This document shows, one piece after another, positions 1 through 9,110 of a DNA stretch of 64,000 nt. The DNA is from Streptococcus sp. Marseille-Q0941 (GTDB lineage Bacteria; Bacillota; Bacilli; Lactobacillales; Streptococcaceae), in contig NZ_CALSFO010000003.1 in the NCBI RefSeq assembly GCF_943736975.1, forward strand, positions 496,001 to 560,000, written 5' to 3'. Under the pieces are notes generated by a model. It saw only the letters and a program-made list of their open reading frames with translations, was not told where the DNA came from and made no database searches. Both the position numbers and the translations under genes were made by a program. The stretch's first letter is position 1. Each line of letters opens with the position of its first letter.

Positions 1-720
1 TTTTTTCTTTGGCGCTTTAATGGGATAGCGTTCCATTGTTCCATTTTGATAGGCAGCACTATAATCCTTAATTGGACTATCTTGAGGTCTAGGATTGACC
101 GGTGCTTCAATATCTGAACCTAAATCCATCAAAGCCTGGTTAAAATCACCTGGACGTTCTGGATCAATCAAAATTTCCATCATGGCTTGAAATATCTTTC
201 GATTACTTGGTTTACCAATGTCGTGATTGACCTCAAATAAACGAGCCAAAACACGCATGACATTCCCATCAACTGCAGGCTGTGCTAGATTAAAGGCTAT
301 ACTTGAAATAGCTCCGGCTGTATAGGGACCTATCCCTTTCAAGCTTGAAATACCTTCGTAAGTTGTAGGAAACTCTCCATTAAATTCGTTCATAATCTGC
401 TGAGCTGCTGCTTGCATATTACGAACACGCGAATAATATCCAAGACCTTCCCACGCCTTTAATAAGTCCTCTTCAGGTGCAGTTGCTAAACTCTCTACAG
501 TTGGAAATCTTTCTAAAAAACGTTCATAATAGGGAATAACTGTATCAACTCTAGTCTGCTGCAACATGATTTCAGAAACCCAGATATGGTATGGATTTTT
601 GCTTCTTCTCCAAGGTAAATCTCGTTTATTTTCATCATACCAGGCTAACAGTTTTTGACGGAAAGAGAGAATTTTCTCCTCTTCCCACATGTTCACACCG
701 TATTTTTCCAAATCTAACAT
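1..720 (-). CDS. mutY: A/G-specific adenine glycosylase MutY (3' part missing)
   Basis: Base-excision repair glycosylase that removes adenine mispaired with 8-oxoguanine. The 240 visible residues hold the whole HhH-GPD catalytic region: SEIMLQQTRVD with the catalytic Glu, the helix-hairpin-helix LKGIGPYTAGA, and VDGNVMRV with the catalytic Asp. The gene runs off the left edge, so the C-terminal 8-oxoG-recognition domain is not seen. Where most MutY proteins have four cysteines for a 4Fe-4S cluster, this one reads MDLGSDIEAPVNPRP with no Cys, so it belongs to the cluster-less type. The start at 720 lies directly behind a -10 box (see promoter). It diverges from pepX. Confidence 0.95.
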   Translation of the reverse strand, partial: MLDLEKYGVNMWEEEKILSFRQKLLAWYDENKRDLPWRRSKNPYHIWVSEIMLQQTRVDTVIPYYERFLERFPTVESLATAPEEDLLKAWEGLGYYSRVRNMQAAAQQIMNEFNGEFPTTYEGISSLKGIGPYTAGAISSIAFNLAQPAVDGNVMRVLARLFEVNHDIGKPSNRKIFQAMMEILIDPERPGDFNQALMDLGSDIEAPVNPRPQDSPIKDYSAAYQNGTMERYPIKAPKKK

Positions 721-726
721 ATATCT

Positions 727-735
727 AGTATAGCA
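727..735 (-). promoter_or_regulatory. Extended -10 promoter of mutY, predicting a leaderless mRNA
   Basis: On the minus strand TGC-TATACT (735-727) is followed by six bases and then the mutY ATG at 720. With normal spacing, transcription would begin at the A of the start codon. No Shine-Dalgarno sequence precedes this ATG or the next in-frame ATG at 690. Confidence 0.55.
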
Positions 736-849
736 TATCCTTCTAGGATACTCAAAAAATGAAAATTGTCCTTGTTTTGGTATCGGCTCTCTTATCATAC
801 CTGACTATAAGTCATATCTCTACTCTTTCTGTTATTTTCTACCTTTTTT

Positions 850-858
850 TGATATAAT
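850..858 (+). promoter_or_regulatory. Extended -10 promoter of pepX
   Basis: TG-A-TATAAT at 850-858, about 32 bases before the pepX ATG, followed by a clear ribosome-binding site (AAAGGAGA) near 880. No good -35 is visible, as expected for an extended -10 promoter. Confidence 0.6.
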
Positions 859-890
859 GACTTTTAAATGAATCTTTAAAGGAGATATCC

Positions 891-3170
891 ATGCGTTTTA
901 ATCAATTTAGTTATTTTCCCGTTACAAACCAAGAAGCCCTGCAAGAATTATCTGAACTGGACTTCAAGTTTGATCAATCAACTTCAGCAAAAGAACAGTT
1001 TGAAGCATTTGTTAGAACTTGTTTTTTTAATTACAAAAATACGGATTATCCCCTCACTACTTTAGCAGTTGATAAAGAAACAGATTTACTCACTTTCTTC
1101 AATTCAGACCGTGAATTGACAGCAGAAGTCTTCTATACTGTTGCCTTTCAATTGCTTGGATTCAGTTACTTAGTTGACTTTGAAGATGGTCTTGCTTTTC
1201 ATAAAGAAACAGCTTTCCCAATCGTTTACGGAGATTTAATCGACAATCTCTACCAACTTCTAAATACACGCACTAAAAAAGGTAACACTCTTATCGATCA
1301 GTTAGTTAGTGATGGTCTTATTCCTGAGGACAATAACTATCACTACTTCAATGGCAAGACTTTGGCAACCTTCAATACTACCAATGTCATTCGTGAGGTC
1401 GTTTATGTAGAGAGTCGTGTTGATTCTGACAAGGATGGCCTACCTGATATCATCAAGGTAAACATCATTCGTCCAGCATACAATGGAAAGATTCCAGCTG
1501 TCATGACAGCCAGTCCATACCACCAAGGAACCAATGATAAAGCAAGCGATAAGGCTCTTTACAAGATGGAAGCTGAGCTAGCAGTCAAGGAACCACATGA
1601 AATTTCATTAGAGCAACCGACATTAGACTTAGTTGAACCGGTTGGCGAAGCTGAGCTAGTTCCAGAAGCTGAAGAAAAGCTCACTCATATCAATAGCAGC
1701 TACACACTTAATGATTACTTCCTTCCAAGAGGTTTTGCCAATATCTATGTATCTGGTATTGGTACCAAAGATTCTCAAGGCCTAATGACCAATGGAGACT
1801 ATCGACAAGTTGAAGCTTATAAAAATGTCATTGATTGGCTTAATGGTCGTTGTCGTGCATTCACAGACCATAGTCGTAAGCGTCAAGTAAAAGCTGACTG
1901 GTCAAATGGTAAAGTCGCAACTACTGGTCTTTCTTACCTAGGAACAATGTCTAATGGTCTTGCTACTACAGGAGTTGATGGTTTAGAGGTCATCATTGCT
2001 GAAGCAGGTATTTCTTCTTGGTACAATTACTATCGTGAAAATGGTCTTGTGACGAGTCCTGGTGGTTATCCAGGTGAGGACTTCGATTCATTAGATGAAT
2101 TAACTTATTCTCGCAATCTCCTAGCTGGTGACTTTATTCGTGGAAACGAGGCTCATAAAGCATCCATAGAAGAACTTAAGAAAAATCTAGATCGTAAGAC
2201 TGGGGATTACAATCAATTCTGGCATGACAGAAACTACCTGCTCAATGCCCATAAGGTCAAAACCGAGGTTGTCTTTACCCACGGTTCGCAAGACTGGAAT
2301 GTGAAACCACTTCATGTCTATCAAATGTTCAATGCTCTGCCTAGCCACATTAAAAAGCACCTCTTTTATCATAATGGTGCCCATGTGTATATGAACAACT
2401 GGCAGTCTATCGACTTCCGTGAGTCTATGAACGCCCTTTTGACACAAAAATTATTGGGTCAAGAGACTGACCACCAACTTCCAAGAGTCGTTTGGCAAGA
2501 TAATACTAATCCACAAACTTGGATGTCTCTTGATGATTTTGGAAATCAAGATGATCATAAAACTTTCACATTAGGTACTGAGGAAAATGTCATTCAAAAC
2601 CATTATCAGGACTCAGACTTCGAGCGTTTTGGAAAAACCTACCAAACCTTTAACAATGAACTCTATCAAGGTAAGGTCAACCAAGTTACTATTGATCTTC
2701 CAGTGACTGAAGATCTTCATCTCAATGGGCGTGTTAAACTAAACCTTCGTCTCAAATCAAGCACTAATAAAGGCTTGTTATCTGCCCAACTTCTCGAACT
2801 TGGTCAAAAGAAATATCTACAACCTTATCCTGCAGTCTTGTCTGCTCGTGCTATTGATAATGGTCGTTACCATATGCTGGAAAACCTTTGCGAGCTACCA
2901 TTTAGCCAAAATGCACAGCGTGTGATTACCAAAGGATATCTCAATCTTCAAAATCGACACGATTTATTGAAAATTGAAGAAGTTAAACCCGATGAATGGA
3001 TGGAATTCCAATTTGAATTGCAACCAACAATTTACAAACTAAAAGAAGGCGATACTCTCCGTCTCGTTCTATACACTACTGACTTTGAAATTACTGTCCG
3101 TGACAATACAGACTATCGATTAACTGTAGACCTTGCGCAATCTAGTCTTGAAATCCCCTATCAACAGTAA
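891..3170 (+). CDS. pepX: Xaa-Pro dipeptidyl-peptidase PepX
   Basis: Cytoplasmic serine exopeptidase that releases X-Pro dipeptides from the N-terminus of peptides, part of peptide nutrition in lactic acid bacteria. At 759 residues it has the family's usual length. The alpha/beta-hydrolase core is recognisable: the nucleophile Ser lies in GLSYLGT (about residues 346-352), the acid Asp in GSQDWNV and the His in NGAHVYM. The N-terminal helical domain and the C-terminal jelly-roll domain are both present. The start follows AAAGGAGA at good spacing. It is transcribed alone, with its own promoter and a hairpin terminator behind it. Confidence 0.96.
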   Translation: MRFNQFSYFPVTNQEALQELSELDFKFDQSTSAKEQFEAFVRTCFFNYKNTDYPLTTLAVDKETDLLTFFNSDRELTAEVFYTVAFQLLGFSYLVDFEDGLAFHKETAFPIVYGDLIDNLYQLLNTRTKKGNTLIDQLVSDGLIPEDNNYHYFNGKTLATFNTTNVIREVVYVESRVDSDKDGLPDIIKVNIIRPAYNGKIPAVMTASPYHQGTNDKASDKALYKMEAELAVKEPHEISLEQPTLDLVEPVGEAELVPEAEEKLTHINSSYTLNDYFLPRGFANIYVSGIGTKDSQGLMTNGDYRQVEAYKNVIDWLNGRCRAFTDHSRKRQVKADWSNGKVATTGLSYLGTMSNGLATTGVDGLEVIIAEAGISSWYNYYRENGLVTSPGGYPGEDFDSLDELTYSRNLLAGDFIRGNEAHKASIEELKKNLDRKTGDYNQFWHDRNYLLNAHKVKTEVVFTHGSQDWNVKPLHVYQMFNALPSHIKKHLFYHNGAHVYMNNWQSIDFRESMNALLTQKLLGQETDHQLPRVVWQDNTNPQTWMSLDDFGNQDDHKTFTLGTEENVIQNHYQDSDFERFGKTYQTFNNELYQGKVNQVTIDLPVTEDLHLNGRVKLNLRLKSSTNKGLLSAQLLELGQKKYLQPYPAVLSARAIDNGRYHMLENLCELPFSQNAQRVITKGYLNLQNRHDLLKIEEVKPDEWMEFQFELQPTIYKLKEGDTLRLVLYTTDFEITVRDNTDYRLTVDLAQSSLEIPYQQ

Positions 3171-3184
3171 TTAGTGAATCAGAA

Positions 3185-3216
3185 AACCCGTGATAAACAG
3201 ATCACGGGTTCTTTTA
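3185..3216 (+). terminator. Rho-independent terminator after pepX
   Basis: Ten-base stem AACCCGTGAT / ATCACGGGTT (3185-3194 and 3201-3210) followed by a T-rich run. It lies between convergent genes and could also serve the minus-strand operon, although the T tract is better on the plus strand. Confidence 0.85.
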
Positions 3217-3219
3217 TTC

Positions 3220-3381
3220 TTATTTTTTTTCTTCGGCTTGTTTCTTCATTCTCGCAAGTCTCAAAGCTCTATTTGGATTGAGGCGATTAAAAAGTTCTTC
3301 TAATTTCTTTTCATTCCAGACGTCTGCAGCAGAAACAAAATTTCCATCAGCATCTCGGAAAGATATTGGTTTATCACCCAT
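3220..3381 (-). CDS. Small conserved hypothetical protein (53 aa) after obgE
   Basis: Encodes MGDKPISFRDADGNFVSAADV... ending KKQAEEKK, a charged soluble 53-residue protein with no membrane segment. It begins 9 bases after the obgE stop codon, so it is the last gene of that operon. I recall the same small gene downstream of obg in other mitis-group streptococci; no function is known to me. The sequence is mostly helix-forming, with the pattern LFNRLNPNRALRLARMKKQ. Confidence 0.75.
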   Translation of the reverse strand: MGDKPISFRDADGNFVSAADVWNEKKLEELFNRLNPNRALRLARMKKQAEEKK

Positions 3382-3390
3382 AGCTATCTC

Positions 3391-4701
3391 CTAGTCTACA
3401 AATTCAAACTCAAATTTACCGATACGAACTAGATCTCCATCTTTGGCACCACGAGCACGAAGAGCTTCATCAACTCCCATACCACGCAACTGACGAGCAA
3501 ATTTCATAACAGACTCATCACGGTCAAAGTTAGTCATGTTAAAGAGTTTCATGAGTTTTTCACCTGAAAGAACCCATGTAGCATCGTCATCACGACCAAT
3601 CTCAAATGGTTTTTCTTCCTCATCGAAGCCATAATACGCTTCTTCTTCCATCTCTGACTCGTCATAAAGAAGGAATTCTGGAGTCTTATCAAGAAGTTCA
3701 GCTGTTGCATCTAGTAAAGGTGCAAGACCTTGCTTAGTCAAACCTGAAATTGGAAAAATGGGCGGTAAATCTTCAAACTCATCATAATTAGCAGCTATCT
3801 TTTTCTTAAATTCTTCGAGATTTTCTTGACTCTCTGGCATATCCATCTTATTAGCAACAATAATCTGTGGACGTTCCATCAGACGAAGATTATAAGATTC
3901 AAGTTCCTTATTGATAGCTAGATAATCTTCGTAAGGATCACGTCCTTCACTAGCTGACATATCGATAATGTGCAAGATAACGCGAGTACGCTCGATATGA
4001 CGCAAGAACTGAGTTCCTAGGCCGACACCTTGACTAGCACCTTCAATCAATCCAGGAAGGTCTGCGACTGCAAAGGAATCCCCTGATTGAGTACGCACCA
4101 TTCCTAGATTGGGAACGATTGTTGTAAAGTGGTAAGCACCAATCTTTGGTTTAGCAGATGTGATGACACTAAGTAAAGTTGATTTTCCAACAGAAGGGAA
4201 GCCAACTAGACCAACGTCAGCAAGGATTTTTAGTTCTAGCTGCAATTCACGTTCCTGACCAGGTTCCCCGTTTTCAGAAATCTCAGGAGCAGGATTTTTA
4301 GGTGTAGCAAAGCGAATGTTTCCTCGACCACCACGGCCACCGTGAGCTACGATAAATTCTTGCCCATTCTCAATCAAATCTGTAATGATTTTTCCAGTCT
4401 CAGCGTCACGCACGGTTGTTCCTTGAGGCACACGGACAATCAAGTCTTCTGCTCCTCTACCATGCATTCCTTTTGTCATTCCTTTTTCACCTGATTGGGC
4501 TTTAAAATGACGATTGTAACGGAAATCCATTAGAGTACGCAAGCCTTCGTCTACTACGAAAACAACGTTACCTCCACGTCCTCCATCACCGCCCCAAGGA
4601 CCGCCGTTAGGGACGTATTTTTCTCGGCGAAAGGCAACCATACCATCGCCACCATTACCAGCCTTCACTTTAATCTTGGCTGTATCTAAAAACATACTCA
4701 T
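3391..4701 (-). CDS. obgE: GTPase Obg/CgtA
   Basis: Essential ribosome-associated GTPase involved in 50S maturation and stress signalling. The 436 residues show the three domains in order: the glycine-rich Obg fold (residues 1-158; [12 protein letters not shown]), the G domain ([10 protein letters not shown]-loop, [10 protein letters not shown]3, NKMDMP G4), and the C-terminal OCT domain (about 358-436). Length is typical. It follows the small PspC and DUF4044 genes in the cpoA operon, separated from them by a weak terminator-like hairpin. Confidence 0.97.
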   Translation of the reverse strand: MSMFLDTAKIKVKAGNGGDGMVAFRREKYVPNGGPWGGDGGRGGNVVFVVDEGLRTLMDFRYNRHFKAQSGEKGMTKGMHGRGAEDLIVRVPQGTTVRDAETGKIITDLIENGQEFIVAHGGRGGRGNIRFATPKNPAPEISENGEPGQERELQLELKILADVGLVGFPSVGKSTLLSVITSAKPKIGAYHFTTIVPNLGMVRTQSGDSFAVADLPGLIEGASQGVGLGTQFLRHIERTRVILHIIDMSASEGRDPYEDYLAINKELESYNLRLMERPQIIVANKMDMPESQENLEEFKKKIAANYDEFEDLPPIFPISGLTKQGLAPLLDATAELLDKTPEFLLYDESEMEEEAYYGFDEEEKPFEIGRDDDATWVLSGEKLMKLFNMTNFDRDESVMKFARQLRGMGVDEALRARGAKDGDLVRIGKFEFEFVD

Positions 4702-4716
4702 ATTCTTTTCTCACTT

Positions 4717-4740
4717 TAAAAAGGGCTGGGAAATCCCAGT
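4717..4740 (-). terminator. Weak terminator-like hairpin ahead of obgE
   Basis: Minus strand CTGGG-ATTT-CCCAG (4739-4726), then CCC and five T. The stem is only five base pairs, so partial read-through into obgE is likely. It could act as an attenuator separating obgE from the cpoA operon. Confidence 0.4.
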
Positions 4741-4788
4741 CACCTAACTCATTGCTAATCAATAGAATAACTAAGAATGACTAGCTTT

Positions 4789-4923
4789 TTAGAATCTGCT
4801 AAATACACCAATGGCAGTAGCAAAGATACCTGCCAATGTTACAAATAACATCACTAAAACGACAAACATTGTTAGTTTTTCAAAGAACGTTTTTTTACGT
4901 TTACCATTATCACCGAATGCCAT
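4789..4923 (-). CDS. Small membrane protein, DUF4044 type (44 aa)
   Basis: A 44-residue protein beginning MAFGDNGKRKKTFFEKLTMF, with a short basic N-terminus followed by one membrane helix (VVLVMLFVTLAGIFATAIGV). This is the pattern of the streptococcal DUF4044 family. It sits between the PspC-domain gene and obgE. Function unknown; the location in the glycolipid-synthesis operon suggests a membrane role. Confidence 0.75.
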   Translation of the reverse strand: MAFGDNGKRKKTFFEKLTMFVVLVMLFVTLAGIFATAIGVFSRF

Positions 4924-4952
4924 GTTTTCTCCTTTACTCTAATACTCTAATA

Positions 4953-5144
4953 TTAATACTCATCAGATACAGGAGCGATTGCCCACAAGATCAAGTAAGC
5001 AATAAGTCCTGCACCATAACAGAAAGCCAAAACTCCCCAAATAACACGTACGATTGTAGGGTCAATATCAAAATAATTAGCTAAACCAGCACATACACCA
5101 CCGATTTTTTGATCTCTACCACTTCTCATAAATTTCTTTTTCAT
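4953..5144 (-). CDS. PspC-domain membrane protein (63 aa)
   Basis: A compact PspC (phage-shock protein C) domain protein. It has a basic start (MKKKFMRSGRDQKIGGVCAG), the conserved GLANYFDIDPTIVRVIW block, then one hydrophobic segment (VLAFCYGAGLIAYLILWAI). It stands alone without pspA-like partners. It is the third gene of the cpoA operon, 26 bases after the glycosyltransferase gene. PspC proteins respond to membrane stress in other bacteria; here only the domain can be recognised. Confidence 0.85.
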   Translation of the reverse strand: MKKKFMRSGRDQKIGGVCAGLANYFDIDPTIVRVIWGVLAFCYGAGLIAYLILWAIAPVSDEY

Positions 5145-5170
5145 ATTTTTATTTCCTTTCTTTGATTAGA

Positions 5171-6487
5171 TTAATCGTTTAGATATTTTCTTAAATTTCT
5201 TAACTGTTTTCTAGAAGCTTTTAACATACGCTTGGAACCTTTAACTGGCACGGTAACTGCTCGTTGAGGGATATAAAAGACTGTTTTTAAAATACGATTT
5301 GTAACAGGTTCTTCGGATGTCATTTCTCTTGCAAAATTATTTGAAATAATGACATCAAGATAGAATTCATGAACTCTTTTACCGAAATTCTCAGCTGAAA
5401 TTTCATATAATTTTTCAGCTAAATGTTTTTCATCCATTGAAGGAGTTACAAGCATTGCCTCTAGGATGGCTCCCGCTAAATCCCCTTCCTTGTAATAAAG
5501 AGTTCCAAACATTTTATCGTTGATTAGATTATCCAGATAGGGATTACCATGGGCAATGACAGGCGTTTTACTAGCTAAACTTTCTAGATAAGTCAAACCC
5601 TGGGTCTCACTTGTCGAAGCTGAAATAAAGAAGTCTGCCGCCTTGTAATAGAGCGCTGTTTCACTCGGAGGAATCATACCTGTAAAGATAACAGAATCTT
5701 GAATTTGTAAATCTGACGCTTGCTCCTTGAGATTTTCCAGATAAGGACCATCTCCAGCTACGACTAATTTAACATTTTGCTCTTCTTTTAAAACATCCGG
5801 TAGGGCTGCAAGAACTGCTTGAATATTCTTTTCGTAAGACACACGGGAAAGACTCAGAAGCATCTTTTCGTCATTCTTGATACCTAGTTTATCTCGTAGG
5901 TCACTAACATGTTCTGGTCCAATCTCAGGTCGTTCAAACTTAGCAAGCTCAATACCTGTAGGAATGACACGCTTTTCAACTTTTACCTTATAATCAGATA
6001 AAAGGTCACGCACGATTTCACTCGGACAGATAACCCCATCAACATCATGCAGAAAACCTCGAACAAGATATTTGACCATACTAGGACGAATCAACATCCC
6101 CTTGGCAATATAGTGAACATAATCTTCGTACTGGGTATGATAAGTATGAATAACTGGAATTTTCAATTCTCGCGCAATCCAGATACCCAACAAACCAAGA
6201 GAAAATTCTGTCTGCGTATGAATGATGTCTAACTGATATTGTTTTGCAATCTCAAGAGCTTTGGTAAATCCACGGTAAGCGAAACGACGGTCTTTAAAGG
6301 CAAAGAAAGGGACGCTTGGAATACGGATAATCTGCCAGTCTTCATAACGATTGACATCCTTATCAGTTGTTGTAAAGATAAAGACTGCATGACCTTGCTT
6401 TTCAAGCTCTGTTTTTAAGGTTCGAATGCTAGTTGCAACACCCGACACCTGTGGGAAATAAGTATCTGTAAATAATCCAATTCGCAT
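5171..6487 (-). CDS. GT4 glycosyltransferase, probable monoglucosyl-diacylglycerol synthase
   Basis: GT-B fold family 4 glycosyltransferase of 438 residues. The N-terminal domain begins MRIGLFTDTYFPQVSGVATS, a signature of the 1,2-diacylglycerol 3-glucosyltransferase group. The EX7E motif is in SETQGLTYLES of the C-terminal domain. It likely transfers glucose to diacylglycerol at the inner membrane face. It lies 3 bases after cpoA; in pneumococcus the equivalent pair makes Glc-DAG and then Gal-Glc-DAG, the anchor for lipoteichoic acid. The C-terminal tail is basic (KGSKRMLKASRKQ), fitting membrane contact. Confidence 0.88.
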   Translation of the reverse strand: MRIGLFTDTYFPQVSGVATSIRTLKTELEKQGHAVFIFTTTDKDVNRYEDWQIIRIPSVPFFAFKDRRFAYRGFTKALEIAKQYQLDIIHTQTEFSLGLLGIWIARELKIPVIHTYHTQYEDYVHYIAKGMLIRPSMVKYLVRGFLHDVDGVICPSEIVRDLLSDYKVKVEKRVIPTGIELAKFERPEIGPEHVSDLRDKLGIKNDEKMLLSLSRVSYEKNIQAVLAALPDVLKEEQNVKLVVAGDGPYLENLKEQASDLQIQDSVIFTGMIPPSETALYYKAADFFISASTSETQGLTYLESLASKTPVIAHGNPYLDNLINDKMFGTLYYKEGDLAGAILEAMLVTPSMDEKHLAEKLYEISAENFGKRVHEFYLDVIISNNFAREMTSEEPVTNRILKTVFYIPQRAVTVPVKGSKRMLKASRKQLRNLRKYLND

Positions 6488-6490
6488 ATA

Positions 6491-7540
6491 CTACCTCATT
6501 TTTTTTCCTAAAGCCGCTTGCTCCCGATAAAATTTAAGCCAGATTTCAAGAAGATGCTCCTCTGAGTATTCTCTTGAAATAGCCTTAGCCTTTTCTTTCA
6601 ATTCTTTTAATGCTTCTGGATGCTCACGATATTCCAAAATAGCAGACTTCATCTCATCCACATCAGCAGTTGGTCTATAATTTCCATCTAGAATGACTTT
6701 GTATAGATCCAAATCACGAAGCATAATGGGAGCTTCACAACTTGCAGCTTCTAAAATAGTCATCGGAAAGAGCTCATTATAGCTTGGAAGCAAGAATAAA
6801 TCAGCCAAGGCATAGAGTTCTCTCATCCGTTCTGGCTCTACAATCCCAGGGAAAATCAGATTTTCTGGAGGATTATCCATGATTTTTTTATAGCGTTCAT
6901 AACCATCGGTAATCCCACCAAAAGAGAAGCCTCCAGCCCAAATAAAGGTGATGTCCGGTAGTTCCTCAGCAAGAGTGATGAAATCATCAATTCCCTTACG
7001 TTTCTGAACCTGCCCAGCTCCTACTACTACAAATTGATTTTCACCCAACCCCATATCTTGACGAAGTTGACTTACTTTTTCTGCAGAAAGTGGGTGCCAT
7101 TTTTCTTTGTTAACAAAGTTAGGAATATAGGTCACCTTTTCACGAGGAATACCAGCTGCAACCAAATCTTCGATGAAAGTAGGATTGACTACAACCAGAT
7201 GTTCCATACGGTCATAAAAAGAAAATACATAGCGTTTGACAATTCCCTTTAAGAAAAATGGAATCTTCAAACTGCCCTCTAAGGTATCAGGCAAGAAGTG
7301 GACATAACCAATTCTACGACCAGAACGCTTCTTTTGGAATGTTGACAAATAATATGGAATATCAATTGTATGAAAATGAGTAACATCAGCTTCAACAGGA
7401 AGATTTTCAGTTACGATTAATTTGTCTTTCGCATCTCGTTTCAAAAGTTGCACAAGTTCACGGTAGGCACCAGAAACACCTTGTCCCGCAACCTTTTCAC
7501 TGGAACTTAGCATGTTGATGCGTAATTTCTCTTTTTCCAT
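6491..7540 (-). CDS. cpoA: Glycosyltransferase CpoA (galactosyl-glucosyl-diacylglycerol synthesis)
   Basis: GT4 glycosyltransferase of 349 residues, starting MEKEKLRINMLSSSEKVAGQG. It carries the acceptor-side GVSGAY region and the EX7E motif in ELFPMTILEAASCE. In pneumococcus CpoA adds galactose to glucosyl-diacylglycerol, and cpoA mutations alter beta-lactam response and lipoteichoic acid anchoring. An upstream ATG at 7579 would add 13 residues, but it lies ahead of the -10 box TATAAT (7553-7548), so it would not be transcribed. The start at 7540 coincides with the predicted transcription start. It is the first gene of an operon running to obgE. Confidence 0.9.
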   Translation of the reverse strand: MEKEKLRINMLSSSEKVAGQGVSGAYRELVQLLKRDAKDKLIVTENLPVEADVTHFHTIDIPYYLSTFQKKRSGRRIGYVHFLPDTLEGSLKIPFFLKGIVKRYVFSFYDRMEHLVVVNPTFIEDLVAAGIPREKVTYIPNFVNKEKWHPLSAEKVSQLRQDMGLGENQFVVVGAGQVQKRKGIDDFITLAEELPDITFIWAGGFSFGGITDGYERYKKIMDNPPENLIFPGIVEPERMRELYALADLFLLPSYNELFPMTILEAASCEAPIMLRDLDLYKVILDGNYRPTADVDEMKSAILEYREHPEALKELKEKAKAISREYSEEHLLEIWLKFYREQAALGKKMR

Positions 7541-7547
7541 ACTATCC

Positions 7548-7556
7548 ATTATATCA
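7548..7556 (-). promoter_or_regulatory. Extended -10 promoter of cpoA, predicting a leaderless mRNA
   Basis: Minus strand TG-A-TATAAT (7556-7548), then seven bases, then the cpoA ATG at 7540. Transcription should begin at or one base before the start codon, leaving no room for a ribosome-binding site. Confidence 0.6.
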
Positions 7557-7652
7557 TTTTCTTGAAAGAAAATCAGCAAATTAAAAGAGAGATAGCATAA
7601 AATGTAGGGACTTTCCTAACACTTATACTATTTCTCTTTTTTATATATAAAT

Positions 7653-7982
7653 CTACTTAATTCCTAAAGCAATGCGAGCATAGCGACTCATTTTTTCAAC
7701 AGTCCACGCTGGATACCAAACTAATTTTACTTCCGTATTGGTAACCTCTGGTACATCTGTCATAGCATCATAAATCTGATCAGTTAAAAGATCTGCCAAA
7801 GGACAACCCATTGTAGTCAAGGTCATATCGATTTCAGTTTCACCTGTTTCTCCATCAAAACGAATTTCATAAATCAAACCAAGATTAACGATATCAATAC
7901 CCAACTCAGGGTCTATTACTTCTTCTAATGCAGATAAGATTTTCGTTTTAATAGTTTCAATTTGCTCTTCTGTATAAGCCAT
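7653..7982 (-). CDS. DUF59/MIP18-family metal-sulfur cluster protein
   Basis: A 109-residue protein with a single DUF59 (SufT/PaaD/MIP18) domain: EVIDPELGIDIVNLGLIYEI and the conserved Cys in TTMGCPLADLL. Relatives help assemble or deliver Fe-S clusters. A longer frame reaches 8018, but AAGATTGGAGGATTGAAC places the ribosome-binding site exactly before the ATG at 7982. It is the last gene of the dnaG-rpoD operon, 16 bases after rpoD. Confidence 0.9.
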   Translation of the reverse strand: MAYTEEQIETIKTKILSALEEVIDPELGIDIVNLGLIYEIRFDGETGETEIDMTLTTMGCPLADLLTDQIYDAMTDVPEVTNTEVKLVWYPAWTVEKMSRYARIALGIK

Positions 7983-7998
7983 GTTCAATCCTCCAATC

Positions 7999-9108
7999 TT
8001 AATCTTCGATAAAGTCACGAAGTGGTTTGCTTCGGCTCGGTTGACGAAGTTTTCTCAAAGCTTTTGCCTCGATTTGACGAATACGCTCACGAGTAACATT
8101 AAAGACTTTCCCAACATCTTCTAGAGTGCGCATCTTACCGTCATCAAGACCAAAACGAAGACGCAAAACATTTTCTTCACGGTCCGTCAAGGTGTCTAAC
8201 ACTTCATCCAATTGCTCACGCAAGACGATACGAGTTGTATAGTCAACCGGATTTTCAATCACTTCGTCCTCGATAAAGTCACCAAGATGACTATCGTCCT
8301 CTTCACCAATAGGCGTTTCAAGAGAAACTGGTTCTTGCGCAATCTTTAAAATTTCACGAACCTTGTCAGGTGTCATATCCATACGTTCAGCAATTTGTTC
8401 AGGAGTAGGATCTTGTCCCAACTCTTGAAGAAGGTTACGCTGCTCACGAACAAGCTTATTAATCGTTTCTACCATGTGAACTGGGATACGGATGGTACGA
8501 GCTTGGTCAGCAATAGCACGTGTAATAGCCTGACGAATCCACCAAGTTGCATAAGTTGAGAATTTGAATCCTTTTGAATAGTCGAACTTATCAACGGCCT
8601 TCATCAAGCCCATATTTCCTTCTTGAATCAAGTCAAGAAATTGCATGCCACGTCCAACGTAGCGTTTTGCAATAGATACAACCAAACGAAGGTTTGCTTC
8701 AGCTAGACGTTGTTTGGCTTCGATATCTCCCGCTTCCACAGCAAGAGCCAACTCTTTTTCTTCTTCGTTTGTAAGAAGAGGGACAACACCGATTTCCTTC
8801 AAGTACATACGGACAGGATCATTAACCTTGGCAGAGGTAGAACCAATCAAATCCTCATCACTAAGCTCTGGCTCTTCTTCTGTACTTAAGACACGTTCAC
8901 TTGGGTTTCCTTCGTTATCAGTGATTGCAATACCTGCATCTTGAATGCGTTGCAAAAGATTTTCAATGCCTTCTACATCAAGAGCAAAAGGAATTACAAG
9001 GACATTGTTAATTTCATCATCTGTCGCAGTACCAGTTTTTTTATGGTTACGAATAAACTCTGCAACTTGGACATCAAAGGTTGTTACTTCTTTTTGTTTT
9101 TTTGCCAT
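7999..9108 (-). CDS. rpoD: Primary sigma factor RpoD (SigA)
   Basis: Housekeeping sigma-70 subunit of RNA polymerase, 369 residues. It has an N-terminal region 1.1, region 1.2 ([12 protein letters not shown]), region 2 ([45 protein letters not shown]), region 3 and the region 4 helix-turn-helix ([21 protein letters not shown]). It follows dnaG by 2 bases in the classical macromolecular-synthesis arrangement. Confidence 0.98.
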   Translation of the reverse strand: MAKKQKEVTTFDVQVAEFIRNHKKTGTATDDEINNVLVIPFALDVEGIENLLQRIQDAGIAITDNEGNPSERVLSTEEEPELSDEDLIGSTSAKVNDPVRMYLKEIGVVPLLTNEEEKELALAVEAGDIEAKQRLAEANLRLVVSIAKRYVGRGMQFLDLIQEGNMGLMKAVDKFDYSKGFKFSTYATWWIRQAITRAIADQARTIRIPVHMVETINKLVREQRNLLQELGQDPTPEQIAERMDMTPDKVREILKIAQEPVSLETPIGEEDDSHLGDFIEDEVIENPVDYTTRIVLREQLDEVLDTLTDREENVLRLRFGLDDGKMRTLEDVGKVFNVTRERIRQIEAKALRKLRQPSRSKPLRDFIED

Positions 9109-9110
9109 TC

